A stretch of 36,615 nt of DNA, taken from NCBI GenBank assembly GCA_016780625.1, contig JADHLN010000006.1, positions 1 through 36,615 of the forward strand, read 5' to 3'. The position numbers and the translations under genes were made by a program. Within the stretch, counting starts at the first letter, position 1, and every line of letters starts with the position of its first letter. Shown here in pieces: positions 31,952 to 36,615 of the stretch. This stretch comes from Rickettsiales bacterium. GTDB taxonomy: Bacteria; Pseudomonadota; Alphaproteobacteria; Rickettsiales; JABIRX01. The notes under the pieces are model-generated. The model was not told the origin of the DNA, made no database searches, and was given only the letters and a program-made list of their open reading frames with translations.

Positions 31952-34529
31952 TTTTTGCCTCAAGAGTATTTTTTTGTTTTTTTTGACGATAATAAATTAA
32001 AATTAATAGTAATAATGTAGGAATATATATCCATATATTACTTGGTTGCTGGTTTTTTGTTCTTATATTTAGAATTTCAAAATCCATCTCTAAACCATCA
32101 TTATATGCTTTACTGCCAAATTTTACTGTTGATACATATAGTTTTCCTTCCTCTTCATATAGATTTAAACCATAATTTTGTAGTTTTTCTGAGGCTTTAC
32201 CTTCAGAGTCAAAATTAACATCAAGAAAGAATTTCTTTTCATCACCAAGAAAATCCATACCTAATACTTCCATCCTTATATTTTTATTATTTTTATCTAA
32301 TATGTCATATATTTTTGTTGCTTCATAACTTGAATATGGTGGAGCTATTCTATCCATCCATATAGATGGAAGGAATATACTGAATGATATTACTATTAAG
32401 GCTATTGATTCATATAGTTTATTTTTAATGATGAAGTAACCTTGAGTACCTGCTGTAAAAACTAATATTGCAATAGTAGATTTAATAAAAATTATTATCA
32501 TTTCATGGATAGATTCAACTCCTATAAGTAGAAGCTTATTGTCAAAAATAAATAGAAATGGCAGGATCATTGTTCTCATGCTATAAATAAATGCTTGAAA
32601 GCTGGTTTTAATTGGATTACCTCCTGAAACTGCGGCTGCTGCAAATGATGCAAGACCCACTGGTGGCGTTACATCTGCCATTATACCAAAATAAAATACA
32701 AAGAAATGTACGGCAACTAATGGTATTATAAGGCCATTTTGTTTGCCAAGTTCAACTATTACACTAGCCATTAGGCTTGATACTACTATATAATTTGCAG
32801 TTGTTGGTAGCCCCATTCCAAGTATAATGCATATTAATGCGGTAAATAATAACATCAACATTACTGAATTACCTGATATAATAGCTACAAATTCAGTCAT
32901 TTTGTTACCAACTCCTGTTTGAGTCACTGCTCCAACTATTATTCCAGCTGCTGCTGTTGCAACTCCAATACCTGCCATATTTTTCGCACCAGATATTAGG
33001 CCATCATATAATTCATATAATCCTTTTTTTATTGACGCTTTGTAATTTGAATCTTTTCTAAAATAATTTGTTAATGGTCTTTGAGTAACCATTATTAATA
33101 TCATCATAAATGTTGCCCAATATGCTGATAAGCCTGGTGATAATCTTTCTATCATTAGACACCAAATTAACACGGCAATTGGTAATAGAAAATGCAGCCC
33201 TGATTTAACAGTAGGGCCTACTTCTGGTAGCTCTGTAATTTCTTTGTCTGGATCATCTTCTAGATCTTTATTTCCTGCTTTAATTTTGATTAAAAATATA
33301 TAAACAGATGATAAAATAGCTATTATTATAGCAAGCCCTAGAAATGCAAAATTATTTTTAAGAAAATTAAATAAATGGTAGCATATACCGGATATTATAA
33401 ATAATGATGAAAATATTATTCCTGTTCTTAATAATGACTGACCTATTGTTGATTTATTTTTTTTTGGTAATGTTTTCATATTACTTTTTAACGCTTCTAG
33501 ATGAACAATATAAAGAAGTGCTATATATGATATAACCGCTGGTATAAATGCATGCTTTATTACTTGTGTGTAAGGTATTCCTATATATTCAACCATTAAA
33601 AATGCTGCTGCACCCATAACTGGCGGCATTATTTGCCCATTTACTGATGATGCAACCTCAACAGAGCCTGCTTTTTCTCTTGAAAAACCTACTTTTTTCA
33701 TTAATGGCAGTGTAAATGTACCAGTTGTTACAACATTTGCTATTGAAGAACCTGAAATTAATCCTGTCATTCCCGATGATAATACAGCTGCCTTTGCTGG
33801 CCCACCTTTCAAATGACCAAGTAAGGCAAATGCTACTTTTATAAAATAATTTCCTGCACCAGCTTTTTCTAGCAATGCTCCAAATAGTACAAATAGAAAT
33901 ACAAAACTTGTTGAAACTCCAAGAGCTATACCAAATACCCCTTCAGTTGCTAGCCAATGGTGAGAGGCTATTTTTGTTAGGTTATGTCCTTTATGTATTA
34001 GAACCTCAGGCATATATGGGCCAAAATATGTATATAATAGGAAAAGTGAAGCTATTATTGTAAGCGGTGGACCTAATGCCCTTCTTGTTGCTTCTAACAA
34101 TAAAACAAGACCTATAATTGAAATAATAACATCCCCTTTAGTTGCCATTCCAGCTCTTTGTGATAGATCATTATAAAATATTAGTAGGTATAAGGAGCTA
34201 AATAATGCTATGCTACATAAAGCCCAATCGGATATTGGTATTTTTTTCTTTTCAGATTTATTAGTTGCGGGATAGCTAAGATATACAAGAGATAAAGCAA
34301 ATGCCAAATGTATATATCTGGCTTTAGTTGAATCTATAACTAAATATTTAAAAAACTGTATATTTTCTGCTAAAAAGAATGGCAATGGTGATGCTATCCA
34401 GATTTGGAATATTGACCATGAAAAAGCAAGTCCTAATATAATTTTTAAACTCAACCCAGATGGTCTTCTGCCACCTGTATCGCTGTCAAGAACTAGATCT
34501 TGGAGTTCTTTTAGATTTTTATTAGTCAT
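31944..34529 (-). CDS. TRAP transporter fused permease (DctQ-DctM fusion, TAXI type)
   Basis: An 861-aa inner-membrane protein joining the small and large TRAP subunits. The N-terminal ~120 residues supply the DctQ-like helices. Residues about 130-660 are the DctM transport domain, with GGPAKAAVLSSGMTGLISGS, SVEVASSVNGQIMPPVMGAA and LGMGLPTTANYIVVSSLMA. The C-terminal ~150 residues have a soluble segment (MEVLGMDFLGDEKKFFLDV) resembling DUF3394, known at the end of such fusions, and a final helix at about 838-855. It lies 20 nt after the TAXI binding-protein gene and overlaps usp. TAXI systems take up small organic acids or amino acids by ion symport; the substrate here is unknown. Confidence 0.93.
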   Translation of the reverse strand: MTNKNLKELQDLVLDSDTGGRRPSGLSLKIILGLAFSWSIFQIWIASPLPFFLAENIQFFKYLVIDSTKARYIHLAFALSLVYLSYPATNKSEKKKIPISDWALCSIALFSSLYLLIFYNDLSQRAGMATKGDVIISIIGLVLLLEATRRALGPPLTIIASLFLLYTYFGPYMPEVLIHKGHNLTKIASHHWLATEGVFGIALGVSTSFVFLFVLFGALLEKAGAGNYFIKVAFALLGHLKGGPAKAAVLSSGMTGLISGSSIANVVTTGTFTLPLMKKVGFSREKAGSVEVASSVNGQIMPPVMGAAAFLMVEYIGIPYTQVIKHAFIPAVISYIALLYIVHLEALKSNMKTLPKKNKSTIGQSLLRTGIIFSSLFIISGICYHLFNFLKNNFAFLGLAIIIAILSSVYIFLIKIKAGNKDLEDDPDKEITELPEVGPTVKSGLHFLLPIAVLIWCLMIERLSPGLSAYWATFMMILIMVTQRPLTNYFRKDSNYKASIKKGLYELYDGLISGAKNMAGIGVATAAAGIIVGAVTQTGVGNKMTEFVAIISGNSVMLMLLFTALICIILGMGLPTTANYIVVSSLMASVIVELGKQNGLIIPLVAVHFFVFYFGIMADVTPPVGLASFAAAAVSGGNPIKTSFQAFIYSMRTMILPFLFIFDNKLLLIGVESIHEMIIIFIKSTIAILVFTAGTQGYFIIKNKLYESIALIVISFSIFLPSIWMDRIAPPYSSYEATKIYDILDKNNKNIRMEVLGMDFLGDEKKFFLDVNFDSEGKASEKLQNYGLNLYEEEGKLYVSTVKFGSKAYNDGLEMDFEILNIRTKNQQPSNIWIYIPTLLLLILIYYRQKKQKNTLEAKNV

Positions 34530-34549
34530 TTATACAGGCTAATTATATT

Positions 34550-35530
34550 TTAATCTTTGGCAGTAATTAAGCCTTTTTCATAAAAATATCTTCTTGCGCC
34601 CTCATGAAGTGGAGCTGTATTTCCACCGTAAATTAGATCTTTAGGATTTAATGTTTGAAATACCGGATGTAATGTTCTAAAGCTGTCAAAATTATCATAT
34701 ACAGCTTTTACAATTTCATATGCAACATCAGCGTCTAAATCATCAGTTGCTACAAATGTAGCTTTTACACCGAATGATTTTATATCATCTGGATTGCCAA
34801 CATACATACCACCTGGTATCTCTGCTTTAGCGTAGAAGCTATTATTTTTAACAATATCTTCTACTTCTTTACCGCCGATATTAATTAATTTTGCATTACA
34901 AGAAGTTGTTACCTCCTGAATCACACCATTTGGATGACCAGAAGCAAAAATCATTGCATCTATTTTATTATCACAAACTGCTTGAGGCTGCTCAGATGCT
35001 TTAAGCTCTGAAGCTAGCTTAAAAGTATCTTTAGTCCAACCTTTAGCATTCATTATTACATCCATTGTAGCTCTTTGACCTGAGCCAGGATTTCCTATAT
35101 TAACTCTTTTATTTACTAGATCTTCTAAGCTGTTTATGTTAGCCCCTTCTCTAGTCGCTATTGTAAAAATCTCTGTATGAAGAGAGAATAATGTACGAAG
35201 GTTTTTTCTTGCTTTTCCTTCAAATGGACCTGTGCCATTATAAGCATGATATTGCCAATCAGATTGCACAACACCTAAATCTAGATTTCCCTGCTCTAGG
35301 GCATTTAAATTATAAATTGAACCACCAGTTGATTCAACTGAGCATCTTATACCATGAGTTTTCCTTTGCCTGTTAACAAGCCTACAAATTGCTCCTCCTG
35401 CTGGGTAATAAACCCCTGTAACACCTCCTGTACCTATTGTTACAAATTTGTTGCTAGCATGGGTCTGATCTGATGAAAAGAATAATATGGATGTAGCAAG
35501 AAGCGAAAGTAAAACTAAGTATTTTGGCAT
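34550..35530 (-). CDS. TAXI family TRAP transporter solute-binding protein
   Basis: A 326-aa periplasmic binding protein. The signal peptide is MPKYLVLLSLLATSILFFSS to about residue 25 (cleavage after THA). The mature protein begins FVTIGTGGVTGVYYPAGGAIC, the TAXI hallmark, then VESTGGSIYNLNALEQGNLD, VVQSDWQYHAYNG, and NIGNPGSGQRATMDVIM, all characteristic. It delivers solute to the fused permease encoded 20 nt downstream. Substrates known for TAXI proteins include glutamate and glutamine; none can be assigned here. Assignment is confident. Confidence 0.94.
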   Translation of the reverse strand: MPKYLVLLSLLATSILFFSSDQTHASNKFVTIGTGGVTGVYYPAGGAICRLVNRQRKTHGIRCSVESTGGSIYNLNALEQGNLDLGVVQSDWQYHAYNGTGPFEGKARKNLRTLFSLHTEIFTIATREGANINSLEDLVNKRVNIGNPGSGQRATMDVIMNAKGWTKDTFKLASELKASEQPQAVCDNKIDAMIFASGHPNGVIQEVTTSCNAKLINIGGKEVEDIVKNNSFYAKAEIPGGMYVGNPDDIKSFGVKATFVATDDLDADVAYEIVKAVYDNFDSFRTLHPVFQTLNPKDLIYGGNTAPLHEGARRYFYEKGLITAKD

Positions 35531-35591
35531 AATTTTTACCCTTTATAGATGTTTTTAAAGAGTATTTTTATATACCCCTTATTTCAGATGA

Positions 35592-36329
35592 TCAAGTAAA
35601 AACTTCTGAGAAACCACCAATTAATTTAATTTCATATTTATTTTTTAGTTTTTTATATTGGTTTTTGGTCAATTCATAAATGCAAAATTTTTGCTTAGCG
35701 ATATTAATTTTACAGCAGCTTTTTAAGCATTCTTCACCTATTTTTTGAGAACTTAATATTATTATATTTTCAAAATCATCTACATTAACATCGAGTTTTG
35801 CAATTGCATTTAAGCTGCTTTGATAATTTTTTGAAGGGTCAATATCTGGAAGTCTAGCAAATATTTTAAAATCTTGGTTTTTAAGCAAGAATTCGTATTG
35901 CTCATTATCTTTTTTATCTAATATGATTACATCTTCAGCTTTGTGTGTGTTTTTTAAAAGAGACTTATTATTATATTTATTAATCTTTGTTAGCGCAGAA
36001 AAATATTCTCTTATAATTCGGATATTATTATCATTATCTATGTTAGAAGAATAGAAATTAACCTCAAACTCTCTTTCAGTCTGTAAAGACAGAGATATTA
36101 TCTGGCGCCATATTTGAAATATCGTCACACTGGATATTTTGTTAGTAGAGGTGATAAGGTTTTTAACCATCTCAGCCTCTCTTTTCGCCTTAATAAAGCA
36201 AATATTTAGATTTTCTTGTTTTAACTTAGAAACTTCTTTTACTAAATTTAACCTGTCTTCTAACTGACAGATTATTTCTTTATCTATCTTATCTATTTTA
36301 TCTCTTATTTGATCTAGTTTTTTTTGCAT
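35592..36329 (-). CDS. Chorismate mutase (AroQ type) with extra C-terminal domain
   Basis: Rearranges chorismate to prephenate for Phe and Tyr synthesis. The N-terminal ~90 residues are an AroQ helical domain: [20 protein letters not shown], then [25 protein letters not shown] and [14 protein letters not shown], supplying the usual Arg and Lys contacts. Residues about 100-245 form an alpha/beta region with no recognised motif; similar extensions occur in alphaproteobacterial chorismate mutases, recalling a decayed prephenate dehydratase-like domain. It is 61 nt upstream of the TAXI gene and divergent from metX, an adjacency also known in other alphaproteobacteria with hisC and tyrA between, which are missing here. 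Confidence 0.85.
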   Translation of the reverse strand: MQKKLDQIRDKIDKIDKEIICQLEDRLNLVKEVSKLKQENLNICFIKAKREAEMVKNLITSTNKISSVTIFQIWRQIISLSLQTEREFEVNFYSSNIDNDNNIRIIREYFSALTKINKYNNKSLLKNTHKAEDVIILDKKDNEQYEFLLKNQDFKIFARLPDIDPSKNYQSSLNAIAKLDVNVDDFENIIILSSQKIGEECLKSCCKINIAKQKFCIYELTKNQYKKLKNKYEIKLIGGFSEVFT

Positions 36330-36393
36330 ATTTTAGCTGTAAGAATTACTTGATATTAAAATTATTAATATTTGTGTGTCTAGTTTTTTTTAT

Positions 36394-36410
36394 TTATGAT
36401 ATTATCATAA
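36394..36410. promoter_or_regulatory. 17-nt palindrome between chorismate mutase and metX genes
   Basis: TTATGATA-T-TATCATAA is a perfect 8-bp inverted repeat around one base. It lies 24 nt before the proposed metX start and 65 nt from the divergent chorismate mutase start, a good position for an operator. No SAM-II or SAM-V riboswitch was recognised in this leader, so protein control of metX is possible. AT-rich context raises the chance of coincidence. Confidence 0.4.
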
Positions 36411-36433
36411 TTAATAAGTTAAAAATTATAAAT

Positions 36434-36615
36434 TTGTTAAAAGAATCTTTTTTTGGAAAAAATTATCAAAAATGTAAAATTGGTAATATTGTTAATATAG
36501 CCAAGAAAAATCCTATTTATTTAGATTCAGGCGAAATCATTAAAGACTTCCCTGTTGCTTATCAAACTTACGGAAAGCTCAATGCCGCAAAAAATAACGC
36601 AATTTTAATTTGCCA
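36434..36615 (+). CDS. metX: Homoserine O-acyltransferase (MetX), N-terminal fragment
   Basis: Activates homoserine for methionine synthesis; the gene runs off the window's right edge. The visible part reads [12 protein letters not shown], then [20 protein letters not shown], then [14 protein letters not shown], matching the MetX start (F..L.SG..L....YETYG.LN....NA.LICH). No ATG precedes this in frame; TTG at 36434 is the best start, with GTG at 36374 as an alternative. Acetyl versus succinyl specificity cannot be judged from 60 residues. With metZ at 25190-26383 it forms a direct sulfhydrylation pathway. Confidence 0.88.
   Translation, partial: MLKESFFGKNYQKCKIGNIVNIAKKNPIYLDSGEIIKDFPVAYQTYGKLNAAKNNAILIC

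Overview
The window is strongly AT-rich, gene-dense bacterial DNA with short intergenic gaps, many 1-13 nt gene overlaps and only one tRNA. Gene content fits a reduced alphaproteobacterium: an FabI with the alphaproteobacterial 'HAIAYSDKNELKGRY' motif, MetX/MetZ, oxygen-dependent HemF, ybgC after ruvB, and a fused TRAP-TAXI permease. Several traits lean toward Rickettsiales or a close relative: a tRNA-Ile(GAT) outside an rRNA operon, a tiny lipoprotein resembling a Rickettsia-restricted family, an exported ankyrin protein, and duplicated virB2 next to virB4. The retained routes to methionine, folate, chorismate and heme suggest a less host-dependent member of that group. This assignment is inference from reading; no search was run.

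Layout. 1-89 is the start of a type IV prepilin-like gene (minus). 195-5489 holds glpX, a GDPD-family phosphodiesterase with RNase D, a minus-strand group (DUF599 protein, nadD, a 48-aa lipoprotein), and rplM-rpsI behind a good promoter. 5583-12031 is a minus-strand run aroC > LPP20 lipoprotein > CsgG/FlgT-like lipoprotein > lptG > hemF, then a secreted acidic ankyrin protein. 12102-13445 is folK-folP. 13438-14324 is a three-gene minus-strand lipoprotein operon (LPP20-type, 47 aa, 65 aa). It shares a divergent promoter region with tRNA-Ile and prfB, and prfB uses the classical programmed +1 frameshift. 15612-23349 is a nine-gene minus-strand run fumC-ruvA-ruvB-ybgC-DUF2066-perM-lipoprotein-fabI-DUF1189. 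23523-26383 holds an unknown gene, ruvC, yebC and metZ.

26442-30213 is the most unusual part: a type IV secretion block made by tandem duplication. Unit 1 carries promoter, virB2, a strong terminator and a frameshifted stub of virB4. Unit 2 carries promoter, a second virB2 and the complete virB4 ATPase gene, with the terminator hairpin degraded. The VirB2 membrane cores are encoded by identical DNA, while the two ends of the mature protein differ.

30203-36329 (minus) holds chorismate mutase, a TAXI-type TRAP transporter (binding protein and fused permease), a universal stress protein, a polyprenyl synthase and a small membrane protein. metX starts divergently at the right edge and runs off the window. 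With metZ it would give methionine synthesis by direct sulfhydrylation.

Envelope genes are prominent: seven lipoproteins or lipoprotein-like proteins, two of them (47 and 48 aa) very short. No CRISPR array, insertion sequence, integrase or rRNA gene was seen.
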